From contig OX467088.1 in the NCBI GenBank assembly GCA_950106755.1, forward strand, positions 19,576,001-19,640,000: a DNA stretch of 64,000 bases, in the 5' to 3' direction. The position numbers and the translations under genes are program-made. Below, in pieces: positions 12,701 to 25,757 of this stretch (position 1 is the first letter of the stretch; every line of letters begins with the position of its first letter). Source of the stretch: Climacium dendroides (Eukaryota; Streptophyta; Bryopsida; Hypnales; Climaciaceae). The notes below the pieces were generated by a model. That model was given only the letters and a program-made list of their open reading frames with translations. It did no database searches and had not been told where the DNA came from.

Positions 12701-13015
12701 GAAATCGGGGTTGTAGAGGGTACTGTCTGGGGAAATCGGTTGGCGTGGGGTGATGGGCTCCAACAATCCAGAAAACAAGCCATTCTCCACAGTCTCCACA
12801 TTCTTCTCTCCGTCACTACTACCAACTGCGCGCGTTCGGAGGCTCCTGGAGTTCTCGTCCCAGCGCAATGGGGATCCAATTTTCAGGAAGCTTAGGTGAG
12901 GAGAGAGGTGAGAGATTGGTAGTGATGAAGTCTTGCGAATGCGGCGAGATGCAGTTGGTGAGAATTGGAGAGATGAGGGGGTGAAGCGCAGGGCTTGCAC
13001 TGAAATGCAAGCCAT
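9728..13015 (-). CDS. PLUTO: Plastid nucleobase transporter, NCS1 family (PLUTO-like)
   Basis: Three exons: 13015-12251, 10963-10714 and 10431-9728 (TAG stop), joined by in-phase GT-AG introns into 572 residues. The family imports uracil, adenine and guanine across the inner plastid envelope. Seen: a Ser/Arg-rich transit-like N-terminus of about 65-70 residues, then NCS1 signatures ([71 protein letters not shown] and a late GGIMLVDYF), with about twelve hydrophobic segments. The start was chosen because this Met opens the transit-like stretch; the open frame continues further upstream but does not look coding. The exon 2/3 junction rebuilds the Asp of [12 protein letters not shown], a conserved NCS1 block. 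Intron 1 (1287 bp) carries a tandem repeat array. Arabidopsis has a single PLUTO gene of similar length. I am confident of the family; the substrate range is inferred. Confidence 0.9.
11365..12210. repeat. Degenerate tandem array inside intron 1 of the PLUTO-like gene
   Basis: About four diverged copies in direct orientation start near 11370, 11630, 11862 and 12045; the third and fourth are shorter. Recurrent blocks are ATCACACTTCAC, ATTCAATCTAC, AATACTTCATG, CGATCTCT..AGAACAGCTC, CAAAGATGACACCCAAA and TTTGCATTG. Spacing is about 260, 232 and 180 bp. There is no consistent open frame, so this is a local tandem amplification rather than an exon cluster. Confidence 0.75.
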
Positions 13016-16000
13016 GGCGAAATTCGAAGTGGATGGGTTGGGTGCGAATGTTTTCAAAACGAGGACGATGAGGGTGGTGAAGATTTGAGAGAGAGATGGT
13101 GGAGAAGCGCGGCAATCTTGCGACTGCCTGCTCTCCGAAACGCATGCATTCCAAGGTTTCTCCCCGCTCGGGTGTTCTCCGATGGAGTGTCCAAGACGAG
13201 AGCTTTTAGGGCTCCCAGAAACTCTCGTGAACTTCTGCAGTTTGTGAATCTTTTGTTGACATGCTTGGCCCTGATGACCAAAAGTGTCCTCACATAGTCT
13301 GGCAGGCCAATTCGAAGTGTTGTAAGTTTTGCATTCAATGTCCAAATTTAACAAAACTTGTTGGGAATCTGCGCTGTCTTTTCTAGTTTGTGTGGTGAAA
13401 TTTTCAGATCAATCCAATATGTTCTTATTTTTTGAAAGCCATTCAAAGTTCATGGTTTCAATTTGAGTTCATGGCTTCAACTTCAAAGGCTGGTATCTCC
13501 TTCATCCAATGTTTGTTTTCAATAAACTTTGATGAGCTATGTTCCCCTTGAAGTTTAGTTATTGTAGTAAAAAATTTATGTCAATCCAAGTTGTTTTGAA
13601 TGTTTGGGAGCAATTTGAAGTTCAAAATTTGAATTTTTTCGGATTACGGTGAACTTCGGTGGCTTGCTTCTTCTTCACACATTTTCCGTTTCCAATTATT
13701 CTTTTGGGAAAAGTTGTACAAACTAGTCTTATCTGTGTGGTTAAAATTTCTTATCAATCCAAAAAATTGTCAATGACTAAGGAGCATTTTAGTAAAAGGA
13801 GGTTCAGCCTTTGACATGTTTTTTGCAACTTTTTTGGCTATTTTTATACATTTCAAAGCCATTTTGCAAATACAATGAGTCAATTGAATGATATTTCTTT
13901 TAAGAAATGTGTTTGTATATTACTTTTGAAGCATTTTATAGTATAAAGTTTTTCATTTGAGTAGGTTTAGAAATCAAATTTCACCTCCAAATGTGTTTCT
14001 AGAAAAATTTCAGCATCCTTTTTCAACATTGAAATATTATAATCTTGCAATTTATGTAGCCAAATGACTCCAAATCTAATTCACATCATGTACAACAAAT
14101 ACACTACAAGATTGTATAGTTAAGAATTCTATACTTTTAAAACTTCAAATCTTAATCTTTTCAATTCTCTAATTCTCAAGCTTCCTACGAGCCCTAAAGT
14201 CTTGAACTCCTAAGTATTTAGATGTCCAATTTGTCAACATTGAATAGATTGCAACTCACTACATGCTTATTTCTCATTATTACTTGGATGAAAGCCATTC
14301 TAATTTGTGGAAATACTTTATCAAGTTATTGTCCTAATGGTTGGATGGTTGGATTTGGTGTTACTAGATTATATTATTTTTTTTAAATTTCAAATGTAGA
14401 AGTATGTCAAGTGGTTGACTAACCAAACTTACATTGACTCTAATTCAAAATTGGTTTTACAAAATTGAGGTTATCAATTTGAAAAATATAAAAATTTTGA
14501 AAAATCACCGTGTCAAGAGAACATCATATCAAATCCATTCCAACAAATTTTACTCAAAAAATGGTAATATTTTTTTTGTAATTGAATTCAAAAGGGATTT
14601 TGAAATTTTCCATTCAAATCTTGTAAAACGATATTGATGATAGCATTGGTGAATCTAACCATACTAGTGGAATATAAAACTCTAAATTTACAACATTTAT
14701 TTATCTATCAATTCCAAAATATTCTTCCAAATAGTACTTCATGATGATTTTTTCATATTGTCAATTTTAGAGAATACTCTATATGTTTGAGGATTAAAAG
14801 ATGTGGCTCCCCATGACTGAGATAGTCACCAAAATTGTTTTGGTTATTAAACCAATTACCAATAAGTGCATTCTTGAATTGAAGTGTCACCAATAAGCCT
14901 TCAAACCATTCCCTTGATAAAGTATTTTCTAATTATTTTCTTATTATTCATGTTGTTTTCTGAAAAAAGGTGGTTGCCCATATTTAACTCCATACTATGA
15001 AAAAGAAATGATGAAGGTACCTTCAATTCTATATTTAGGCACATTGAATCTAATTTATTATTCATTAAACTATAGTTATAAAGATGATAAATCTAGCATT
15101 CGTCATTGATTTGGTGTTATGAAGCTTTAGTCACAATTGGAATTGAAACCAATCAATTTATTTTTTACAAAGACTCAAGTACAAGTACAAAAGACAAAGA
15201 TGAAAAGAATGTTTTTTCTTACTACAATTGCACTTTCATTGTTTTAGGGCTTTAAAAATGGTTAGTGCCAATTTGGGTGTCATAATATTAGAAATAGTTA
15301 TACATTTATACACACCATTTGAAACTCATCCTCATAAAGATTGTAAAAAATGAAAGTATTTACATAAGAAAAATACTTGAAGAATTATAAAAGAACTAAC
15401 ATAATACTTAAGATTCCACTCACCATTTCAATACAAAAAATCTATATGTCCTCCTTTAAGTCCAATAAGATTTTAGCTTCATTAAAACTACCATTGTAGC
15501 TAATTAGGCTCTCACATTATGGATTAAACTTTACACTTACAATCATACATGCGTATTGACCCAAATTCGTATATTACAAATTAGTAGAGATATGCAAACT
15601 ACATTACACAAGATTTGAGGTCACAATGCTCTACACACAATATTATAATAAATTTGAAAAATGCATGTAATAAATTCCAACAATAAAATTGGAACAATAG
15701 ACAATTTTTGGAAGACTAAAGCTATCTAAGCTACATAATTATCCTCCAAAAAATTCTTTGTCTCCAAGTGCTCAAAATTGAGAAATATACACATGACATT
15801 TTATTATGCATTCTAAAGTTATATATCTCATTGGTAGCAATTGAGATAATTAATTATGACACTTCTTTATGTAGATCTTTAGAATCACAAAGATTGTCTT
15901 TTTCATATCCTCATTATTTTTGGAATTTTTTGCATTTTGGAATTCCAAACTTCATATTAATGTTTAAATTTTTAAATATTATTTTTAATTTAATTTTTAT

Positions 16001-16458
16001 AATGTGAATTTCATAAAAAGTTATGGGATAAGATATTGTCATGAAGTTTTCCATAAAGAATATGAATAGCATTTGGAAAAATGGTAAATATTTTAATGCA
16101 AATTTCAGTATAAATATTTTTTAGGAATATACAAAACTAGTGTAAATTGAGCATTTCTAGGCATGTTGAATACATGATTAAACTTTTACAACCATACGGT
16201 ATGCACTTGCACATGATATCATATGCAATTTTTTGACTTTGTATAATTTTAGTTGCAATTTGTTGATGACATCACAAGATAGGAAATAATACTAAGATGT
16301 AAAATATGGTTGTCAAATAGCATTTCCTGATTTTGGATGATTCTATACATTTTGGATGATTCTATACATTTTGGATGATTTTGGCTTAGCCACTAAAAAA
16401 TTGCAGAGTCCAGTATTGTTTTTGCAGGAGGGTTTGGAATTCATTGAGCTACATATGC
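13016..16458. other. PLUTO-like upstream region, then AT-rich desert
   Basis: 13016-13350 is the GC-richer leader and promoter side of the transporter. Beyond about 13360 the sequence is strongly AT-rich, with no exon, RNA gene or clear terminal repeat. A 22-bp unit containing TTTTGGATGATTCTATACA is repeated about 2.5 times at 16330-16382. Confidence 0.5.
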
Positions 16459-16462
16459 TTAA

Positions 16463-17103
16463 TCCCTAAATGCCCAAGGCCTTTTTTGAACACCTAGGAA
16501 TTTGCTCTAAATTGAACAAAAAGCCAACATTTTAATAAGTTGTATCATTTTTTTAAAGTAACCATACTAATTCAAACTAGACATGTTAGAGATAACACAA
16601 GAAAAAAAAATACAACAATATCACTTATGGATTTAAAGATCATAATATTGATCATGAAGGTGTTAAATTTGTGAAAGTGATTTAAAGTCTTTAAACCCTC
16701 TTTTCACATGTCAAATTTAAAGAGTTCATCACCAAAAAAAAGACAAGGACACAGAGCCTAATATGCATAATCCCAATCAATTTATAGCTTTTCAAATCTA
16801 TTCAATAATTTTTTTAAATTAAATTCTAATGTGATTTTTTCTCCAAGATCTAGTGCATTTGAGACTCGTTTTCAAGAGCCCTCAATACTATAGACAGTCA
16901 AGATTGCAATGGCCATCCTTGCACAAAATCTTGAATAGAAAAAAATATAATCAATTATTTTCAAAATCAAACTTTTGATGTTGAAAATAGACTTCAAAAA
17001 GAATTTTTAGAAATATAAACTATTAAAAATAGAAACTTAGTTAATTTTTATTTAACTTCAAAGTATTGTTGACACTAAATTTGATGCCTTGGGCATTTAG
17101 GGG
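16463..17103. mobile_element. TTAA-flanked non-autonomous element (piggyBac-like ends)
   Basis: TTAA lies at both edges (16459-16462 and 17104-17107). The terminal inverted repeats of about 19-20 bp, CCCTAAATGCCCAAGGC and its complement, differ only at the first base. The interior (641 bp) has no open frame. Ends starting CCC inside a TTAA target duplication are typical of the piggyBac superfamily; assignment rests on ends only. Confidence 0.6.
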
Positions 17104-17412
17104 TTAAGTTTGACAAAAATTTAATAATATAAATAAATCTACATTTTCAATTTTTAAAACTCAAAAAGGGATACAACAAATTATTATTCTTATGCAAACT
17201 TAGGCACAACTAAAGTTTCAAATAACAAAGAGAATTGTGGGTTGATGAACTTGATGGGTTTGATGGATTTGCAGTTTGAAGCTTGCAATATCAAGGACTT
17301 GCAATTAAACTTGAATTAAACCAAAATGTATTGGATGATTTAGATGATTTAGATGTCGTAACTTTTTCCTTACATTAAATGCAGTAGATGCATTAAATTG
17401 TTCTAAATTTTG

Positions 17413-17415
<3 letters not shown>

Positions 17416-17452
<37 letters not shown>
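17416..17452. repeat. TA dinucleotide microsatellite
   Basis: An uninterrupted run of AT repeats is preceded by a short ACAT run. It is simple sequence in an AT-rich desert. Confidence 0.9.
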
Positions 17453-17455
<3 letters not shown>

Positions 17456-18260
17456 AGGGTGCAAAAATGTAGTGGCCTTTTTAGTCTCACTACATGACAA
17501 TAAGAAATTAAGTAAAATTAGTGTTTAGAACAAAATCAATTTCATCCAATACCATTATAGTGGGACCTAGCCTTCATCTTTGCAATGACAAAAAATTTAT
17601 CTTCTTCATGCAAATTGGTTCATTTATATTTATATGCATTAAAGATGGTTTTGGTTTTCTAATCATGTAATTATTTCACAAACCAGAATATATTTATAAT
17701 AAACAAAATATCATATTGTTTCTAATTTAAGAAGATCATGAAAGTGACAACTATTTAATTATTATAATTTTATTTAATATGCATGCATAGAAGTGAGCTT
17801 TATGTAATGTGTTTTAATTGTATTGTTAACAAGTCAAAGTAATGGTTAATTTACTTGCATTTGATGATTGACCCTTTATTAGTGAATTTTTTGACAAAAT
17901 TTTACTATTTGTTCTTTAAACTTTTATAAAAATTTAATTTTGACATTGATTAACTAATAAAAATGTATAGCAAGTCACATTAGGGTATCACACATAGGAA
18001 AAGAATAATCATTTACTTGACTACTATCACTGCATGCAAATTTTGGTGTCACAATATCAACTTTTAAGTCTAAAAACTTCCTGTAGAATTCCTAGTCAGA
18101 TTTAGTTTTTAGTTTTGTGAGGATTTCTAAAGATTCTTTTATTTCATTGTGATAGGCTATTTGTTAGTTTGGTTTCAAAATTGATAGTTTGAGTGAGTAG
18201 TTAGGTTGTCTTTGCTTGACTAGTAACCGAATTGGATGGGAGCCTCTTTAGAGGCTGGTA

Positions 18261-18617
18261 CATCTCAAACTTAAGGACAGACAGATTATTAACAAATATT
18301 GTATTGATTCAGTGCCTTCATCACTACGTACTATAATCGCATCAATTATGTGCATTTTTACGCACTAAATTAGTGCGAAAACAATGAATATCAATAGCGT
18401 ATAGTTTATGTACTTTAACTATACGATTGTTGTGTCAAAACTACACAACAATTGTATAGTTAAAGTACATAAATTGTACGCTATTGATATTCATTGTTTT
18501 CGCACTGATTTAGTGCGTAAAAATGCACATAATCAATGTGATTATAGTACGTAGTGATGAAAACACTGAATCAATACAATATTTGTTAATAATCCATCTG
18601 TCCTTAAGTTTGAGATG
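18261..18617. mobile_element. Foldback element, copy 1
   Basis: Nearly the whole 357-bp segment is one inverted repeat: arms of about 170 bp run from CATCTCAAACTTAAGGACAG inward to the TTAACTATACGA/TCGTATAGTTAA-like centre. TA dinucleotides lie on both sides (18259-18260 and 18618-18619), compatible with a TA target duplication as in Tc1/mariner-type MITEs. A second copy is at 21908-22209. There is no coding capacity. Confidence 0.8.
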
Positions 18618-18830
18618 TAGGGTTAATTTATTCTTTACCCATTGTTGAAGAAAGTCCAGTGTATGTCCTAGCCCAGGTTTGGCTGTGTAATTTTCTTTTG
18701 TTTGTGAAGTGATGGTGATGGAGTGTGAAGGAGACAATAGCTATTTTTGAGTGCAATTTGGATGGGGAGTTTAGTGAAGGGAGCTGTGTGTTTAGGATGC
18801 TAGTTGGAGTGAGAGATGATGGATGTGTGT

Positions 18831-19203
18831 AAGGTAGAACTGCCGAATACCACCGTTTACCCAATTCTGCCACCTACAGGTTCTTACCATTTCCATCACT
18901 GGCCCCATCTATTACCACAATCTTATTAATCCATTATCATGATGGCAATGCACTAAGGAGCGAACACATCATTCAACCCATTCTTCAACAATGGTCTGAT
19001 CATGCTTCAACAAGGATCTACTCACAATTTTACATTTCAGCTTTGAAAAATCACAAAAATTCAATTCATGTCGGAATGTCTTCATTCTTTTTGCAATTGA
19101 CTTCTCTCAAACAATTCAACCTTTGAAAAATATGAGAGCTCATAATAGCTTCTCCAAAGTACCTAGATTGCAAATCTGGGTGGTAATGGGTAGTTCTACC
19201 TTA
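18831..19203. mobile_element. MITE-like element with AGGTAGAAC ends, copy 1
   Basis: The segment begins AAGGTAGAACTGCC and ends GGGTAGTTCTACCTT, forming short terminal inverted repeats flanked by TA. About 370 bp is repeated in direct orientation at 25391-25757 with many shared blocks (for example TCATGATGGCAATGCACT and CTTCAACAAGGATCTA). No open frame is present. Confidence 0.65.
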
Positions 19204-20270
19204 GTTGGTGAGATGTTGCAGAAAGAAGAGTTTAATGTCAAGTGAACTGTAATTAATTGTTAATGGTGATTTGTTCACCAATTTTGGTCAGTTCAATAAA
19301 AAAAAATACATACCATATTGGTGATCACTGATTATATGTGAATGTGTGTGATTCGTGCTAACTGTTGGAACCTGGAAGTATAATTTGTGATTTAAATTGG
19401 AAATCCTTGAGTATGTTATATTAATTCCAAATTGGATGAGTTATGATTGAGTTAATTGTGTGAATTTTAAATGCAATGATTGAATGCGAATTGCTATTCT
19501 AGTAGATGTTGGTGTAGTGTTGGTGTAGTAATGTTTTTGGCTATAGAATTCTAAGTTGGATTATTGAATTTAAGTTGAGATATTTTAATTTAAGATTTTG
19601 AACCTATTAGCATAGATTCCCTATTTGATCATCTCCCTTGGAATGAACTTACTATATTAAAAGGGTAATTTCCAAATTGGTTATTTTTTTTCTTCAACAC
19701 ATCCTAACTACAAAATTATACAAACTGACAAAAATGGGTAATGGAGCCTCTACCATAGTTGTCACTAGAGTTTGGATGTAACTTGATAAACTATTGGAAC
19801 TAGGAGAAGGCAAGAGTATAATATGCTAAAGAGAATTGCTTCTACAAATTGCAATGGATGAACAATTAGAAACTTTGAGGTAATTTTGAGATATTGCACA
19901 ATAAAAGCAAAAGAAAATGAAGACAAATAGAAAGGCAACAACCAACTTATTTACAACATCTTTCGAGGCCTTGCAAAAAGCCTCATGATATCCTCATCAT
20001 TGGAATCATCAACCACTACAAGTAGAGGAAGTTTGGTTTGGATCGTAGTACAAGAAGTAAAAGGATGTTTGGTTTGGATGGTAGCACAAGAAATAGGAGG
20101 AGTATTCAAAGATTGAAGAAGAGCTTTAAAAATCTCACTAACAATCTCAAAGGTCACTAAATAGCATCCAATGTTGTAGCATACATGAATGAAGGCCCCT
20201 ATTCATCAAATGCAACATCATTAGTTAGAGTTTATATGTGACATACAATGTGGAAAAAAACATGGTTTAA

Positions 20271-21208
20271 CCCCTAAAGGACCAACCTACTAAATTTGGC
20301 AGTGTAGCAAGAACTTGTCCAAGTGAAAGATATTCTTCATCCACACATTATATTAAAGTTTGGGCCAAACTTTAATATAATGTGTGGATGAAGAATATCT
20401 TTCACTTGCACTAAAATTAAGGACATTTGGAAATACAAATTGAAAGTTATGGCCTAGTATATTATTTATTTTTAGAATAGGCAATCCCAACAAATTTAAA
20501 AAAAAAAAACTTTTTCATAAACAAAAATTTGCAATTGGTTTTCTAAATTTATATACACATATAAAGCTTTGAATCATTCCATATGGATCAATGAATCAAA
20601 AATAATGAGGAGTTTTAGTTTGTGGGTAGTTATGCATTCTCACCTCTAAAATAAACTTTGAAGCTGTTTATTTTACTCAATTTTTAATATTTTTGGAAAA
20701 AAAACTAAGATTATAGGATGTAGATTGTTAAGTAAAACATTACAACCATTGGAATTGGCATTTTCAATTCCATAATTATATTTCTATCAATTCAGTATTT
20801 TGGATCATTCTCTACTTCTTTCTACTTACTAATTATTTCCTAAATGTTGTGCAATTCCAAATGATTTGAAATTTTTCAAATATGTAGCCAACTTGCCTTA
20901 AAGAATGAATACAAAGAGTGACCACTGTTTTGGACATTTTTTCATACCAATGTGAATATGTGAAGTGCAATTGCCTAGTTTTTTGCAAGGCCATAAAAAG
21001 GACTTTTGTAACTTCAAATGCTAATATCTTCCAATCTACATTGATAGTGGAAATTTCTGAAATTTCCACATGTTTTTAAGTTAGCATACTACAAATTCCT
21101 ATGGTTTCATATGTCCTATCTCTTTCTCTCTCTATATATATATTTGGTAATTGTACTAGATATGATAGTTTTGGAACGTTTTTGGTGAAAATATAGTAAA
21201 AAAATGTG
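20271..21208 (+). mobile_element. Long TTAA-flanked element, copy 1 (piggyBac-like ends)
   Basis: TTAA at 20267-20270 and 21209-21212 brackets 938 bp that starts CCCCTAAAGGACCAA. The interior matches, in inverse orientation, the element at 55964-56856: shared blocks include AAGCTTTGAATCATTCCATA, ATGTAGCCAA, TTTTGGACATTTTTTCATAC and CGTTTTTGGTGAAAA. Its ends match those of 35178-36110. No transposase frame is present, so it is non-autonomous. It contains the perfect palindrome at 20320-20408. Confidence 0.65.
20320..20408. repeat. Perfect 89-nt palindrome (44-nt arms, 1-nt centre)
   Basis: The left arm 20320-20363 and right arm 20365-20408 are exact reverse complements around G20364. The arm opens CAAGTGAAAGATATTC and closes TATTAAAGTTTGG. 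It lies about 50 bp inside the left end of the TTAA-flanked element. The other copies of that family, as far as I can see, lack this arm pair. Confidence 0.95.
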
Positions 21209-21907
21209 TTAAAAAAACTTCATGAGGTAAACAAATTTGCATTTGAGAATGGGCCTTCAAAGCAAGCATTGGAAGTGAGAATTAATTATTGAAGTGGAGA
21301 TCCAAATGAGCTATTGGAAGCTTTGAACCAATTAGAGGGGGGTCATCAATGGACACTTGTATCCCACACCTAAAAGGGAAAGAGGTGCTTGGAAGTTCCA
21401 AAAGGAAGTTTAATCTTGTCATTGGCTCAAATGGTAATTCACATCGACCAAACAAGGTGAATTTTCTACAATCACAAGTTCAGACTAGTTTTTTTGCATC
21501 AAAGCCAATTATTGACACTACATACATTGGAGAAGTTCCTCACATCACCTCAGTGATGGAATCAAATTGAGATGTTAAAATGGCACATTGCAAGAATCTC
21601 TTACAAGTCTACTACAAAGTACTACACTAAGCAACATGGGACCAAAAAAATGTTTTATTTGCATATCAAAATTATACCCTAGCTCCAACTAATTGTAGAC
21701 ACAAGAAAGAGTATAACTCCACTAAGGTGGTCATCTATGACTTTTGGTTTTGTCCATATGACATGGAGCAATGTATGATGGAATTACAACGTTCATGAGT
21801 TCCATACTAGTTCAAAGTGCTAGAAGTTTGGTTGATCCTTATAGGCACATTCTAACCAAATTTATTCTACAACATGTGAGTGTTCATCTTCGAGCATATA
21901 AGGCTAT

Positions 21908-22209
21908 CATCTCAAACTTAAGGACAGATGGATTATTAACAAATATTGTACTGATTCAGTGCCTTCATCACTACGTACTATAATCGCATCGATTATGTGC
22001 ATTTTTACGCACTAAATCAGTGCAAAAACGATGAATATCAATAGCGTACAATTTATGTACTTTAACTATACGCTATTGATGTTCATTGTTTTTGCATTGA
22101 TTTAGTGTGTAAAAATGCACATAATCAATGCGATTATAGTACGTAGTAATGAAGGCACTAAATCAGTACAATATTTGTTAATAATCCGTCTACTCTTAAG
22201 TTTGAGATG
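21908..22209. mobile_element. Foldback element, copy 2
   Basis: Same family as 18261-18617, with the same outer ends (CATCTCAAACTTAAGGACAG) and inner blocks (ACTACGTACTATAATCGCAT, GTGCATTTTTACGCACTAAA). The arms are about 145 bp; the central part is about 55 bp shorter than in copy 1. The target duplication is not clear here. Confidence 0.8.
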
Positions 22210-23977
22210 ATGTCTCTATGTTGTCTATTCACCATGTCAAAAGTCTTTGAACCTACTATGTTTGAGCACTATGACCTTGCAAACCCATATCAATATCCAA
22301 TGACTTGAGAGAAAACAAATATTTGAAGGATCTCAAACTCACTAACAATTAAACATCAAAATAAGTAGAAGAGTGCTTGAAATGTAAAAGAACTAACACT
22401 TCTTCAAATGTGTATGACATTTCTATTAGTATGTTCCTTGAATGCTTATGCCATAGTTTTGTTGACTTGACTATGGTTGTAATTGGTAGTCAATTACATC
22501 ACATGAAGTGCAAGCACCTATTTATATTACCTTTTTCAATATTTTTGCAACATGAATCCCAAGGAAGAAAAGATCATTCATACCTTTAACCTTAGCTTCA
22601 ATGAATAGAAGTTTTTCCTTTTTAAATCTAGAAAGCCCCATAGTTCCAATAACAATGACATTTCCTTTATCATTTTCTTTAGAATATGTTTTTACATGAA
22701 GATGTAATTCAAGTATTCTATTTGGAGTTTGGTAGTATAAAACATATTATTGAGGAACACTTCAGATAGGTTGAAAACGGTTTGGAACTAGTGAGGTCTT
22801 ATAATTCTGCATTTTTAATAAATGCAAAGCCCTGGAACCCCAAACTAAATTTTGAAATGGCATGATTCGAAATAGTGTATGTTAAAGAAATATTTAAATT
22901 GTTTGAACAATTCATTTGAAGACTTTGCTAAAGTTTTTTGGATTTGGTTTGACTTTCGAATCTTCCATGGTTATCTGATATCTATATTTTCCCAATCATA
23001 GGTAATAAACTAATCCACAAAAAAAGGTTTCCAACATGACCACCTATTCTAAAAATTTTAAAGGATAATTTCTAAAGCTCCATTCTTTTTTAGGTCCCAA
23101 GCTTTAGGCTTGCCAAATTTAAACTCCAAATTCATAGGCTAACATTTATAGGTTCACACGCTAATATTGTTGTACACTGGTTTAATGAAAATTTGAAGAC
23201 ACATGTATAAATGAACTGAAAACAAATTCAAATCGTCAAATGACCTCCCAAATAATTCATTTGTTTTACGTATCATTTAATTAGAAGAGTTCATTTTCAA
23301 GGCATTTAAGCAACAAAATACAATAGAATTTTTTTGAGGTTACAAATACACTTTAAGTCAAATAACCTCTTCATCTATTAATTATAAAATTGTTTGCTTC
23401 TTAAAAATGAAAGCACCATCAAATCCTTAAGGTATTTGATAAACCAATATTCAAACACACCTAACTAGTATGTATCCTTCCATTCCATAATTCTTTTGTT
23501 TTTTTCATTTGTTCCAAAGTACTTGTCTATTTAGCAAAGTACTTCAAATACGATTTTAGGATTGAAGTTGGTTTCTTTTGTTTTATTTTGAAGTTGATTA
23601 ACTAAATAATGCACAAAATATTTAACTTATTATCCTATTTATAAATTAAAAAATTAAAAAATGATTTTTTTAATAACAATTTAAAGTTGATTGGGTGAAA
23701 GACCAAAAGATATTGGACTTTTCATTGAATCTATTGAATCCCAAATAGTTCTTGTGCAAACTTAACATGAGCCACTACATTGGCTCACAAATTAGTTTAG
23801 AATAAGGAGTAGTATATGTAGTAGTTTGAAAAATTAGCAAAGACTAATAAAAATATTTTGACAACAAATGTAGATGAGAGGAATTTGTACAAGGAAATAG
23901 TAGAGAAATTTGAGCAACCAACTACAATAAATTGGAATGAGAATCAATAAATCAAATGATGAGAATGTAGCATGATT
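22210..23977. other. AT-rich desert without recognisable genes
   Basis: No exon or RNA gene is seen. A broken frame on the minus strand near 22400-22640 faintly recalls a Ty1/copia GAG-pre-integrase segment, but it is too decayed to call. The remainder has no structure I can name. Confidence 0.35.
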
Positions 23978-23981
23978 AACC

Positions 23982-24191
23982 CTTAAATATTGAGGCAGAC
24001 GTTTGGCTTCCAATGGATGATATAAAATTTTATAGTATAGGACAAAAGCGCAACTATTCATCTTCGGAATTTTGTATGAAAAGGGGAGATCGTCTACAAT
24101 ACTTTAACTTCCAATGAGTGCTTTTGAATTTTTTTTAGACAAATAATTCTCACGGTATCAAAATAGATGATTTCCATGGTCACCAATAGGA
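23982..24191 (-). mobile_element. Short TTAA-flanked element, copy 1
   Basis: TTAA lies at 23978-23981 and 24192-24195. Read on the minus strand, the interior shares CATGGAAATCATC, GATGAATAGTTG and TTTTGTCCTATACT with the elements at 27847-28068 and 37080-37316. One end reads CCCTTAAAT inward; the other end is worn. About 210 bp, non-coding. Confidence 0.6.
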
Positions 24192-24199
24192 TTAATTGG

Positions 24200-25390
24200 T
24201 GTGTAGTTAGAAATATGAATTAGCAAGTGAATTTCATCTCTCCACCAATCCAATTTTGAACATCTAGAGGCACTTCAGACTTTTTAGACTTAGTGGATTG
24301 GAACTTAGTGAGAATAGATTGACTATGAACAAACAATCCACAATTTTTATTATTAATTTTATGACACAAATAATAGAGACCTTTACTGCAAGAGTAAACA
24401 AATACAAGCACCCAACTACAAGTGCCTTGAGTGGGTTAGCAAGCAAAACCTAAAATCCACAATTATTTTAGAATTAATCATAAAGTGTGTGCAATGAGGG
24501 ACCAAAAGCCAAAGTTTGAAAATATTATAGGACAAAATTCTTTGATGAAGCACTCTAATTAGGGTGTGATGGATTTTTTGGGTACTATTCTTAGTTAAGT
24601 CTTCATGTGATACCTACGGCACAAACTACATAACATTGTATAACCAAACAATGGTCCTTCCTATGCTAGAAATGTGTTGTAGTAATGGGCTCTTATTGTG
24701 ACCCTCTTCTTCAAACAACCCCTACAAGAAGCTCTAAAATGGATAGTAAGTGGTTCTGAAATGAACTACTCATAATGTGAATGTAGTAAAAATTGTCAAA
24801 TATTGATTCATACTTCGCCAATGGATGGAATAAGAGTTGAGGTGTGTCCACTTAAATTTTCTAAATGAAAACTTGGTTGTTGAATTGCCTTCTTATGGAT
24901 GCTAAAGAATCTAGAATCCATCTAAGTTTGGTAACAATTGTATTTTTGAACCTTAAGTATTATTTCTTGCATGTCATAGTGCTTGTTTTTGGTCAAGACA
25001 TACGTTTCTTCAAATTGCACATGTGTGGATTTTGCAAGGCCTATGATAAAAAAAAAATAGGTGCCTACAGCATAATTCTTTGAAAATTCACAAGTAATTC
25101 ATAAATGCTTGAAATAATATGAAACATTGGGTTAGATTTGGCATCAATTTTTCCTCAAGTGAAAAATAAGATAAAATGATTTGGGGCATCTAAAACCCAT
25201 CAAAAAGGCTGACCAACCCTTGAAGAGTCGCTTCATGAGCATACTACCATATGCTTTTCTAGATGCCACGAAATGACTTATTGATTAATTTCAAGTTTGG
25301 AGGTGGCTAAAGAACCACATAAGACAATTTTGTTCAGTCTACTTTTCAAGGATACAAAAGGGACACCTACTTCATTGATAAACAATGATG
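24200..25390. other. AT-rich desert without recognisable genes
   Basis: Only short, unmatched open frames are present on both strands (for example 24865-25083). There are no repeats with clear ends and no RNA gene. Confidence 0.35.
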
Positions 25391-25757
25391 AGGTAGAACC
25401 GCCTAATACCACCATCCACCCAATTCTGCCACCTATATAATCCTCCCAATTAGCATCAATGGACCACCCATTACCACAATCTTATCAACCCTTTATCATG
25501 ATGGCAATGCACTTGAGGAGCAAATACATAGCCCACGCTTGAACAAGTGTCTTCTCATGCTTCAACAAGGATCTATTTACAAATTAATATTTTAGCTTTG
25601 GAAAATCACAAAAATTTCACTTCTTGTCAAAATGTCTTCATTCTTTTTGCAACTAACTTCTCTCAAACTTCTCAATCTCTGAAAAATACGGGAGTTGACA
25701 AATAGCTTCTCCATAATACTTTGATAGCAAATCTGTGTGTTAATGGATAGCTCTACC
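25391..25757. mobile_element. MITE-like element with AGGTAGAAC ends, copy 2
   Basis: Direct-orientation relative of 18831-19203. It begins AGGTAGAACCGCC and ends AGCTCTACC, and internal blocks match along the full length. The flanking target duplication is not evident. Confidence 0.65.

Noticed and set aside
21349..21570. 73-residue plus-strand frame in the desert
   Set aside because: No recognised motif, AT-rich codon use and no splice or promoter context; possibly a transposase relic but not supportable.
22230..22700. Minus-strand traces of a Ty1/copia GAG-pre-integrase segment (KLWHKH-like)
   Set aside because: Only one short word fits, the frame is broken many times and no LTR, integrase or reverse-transcriptase motif follows.
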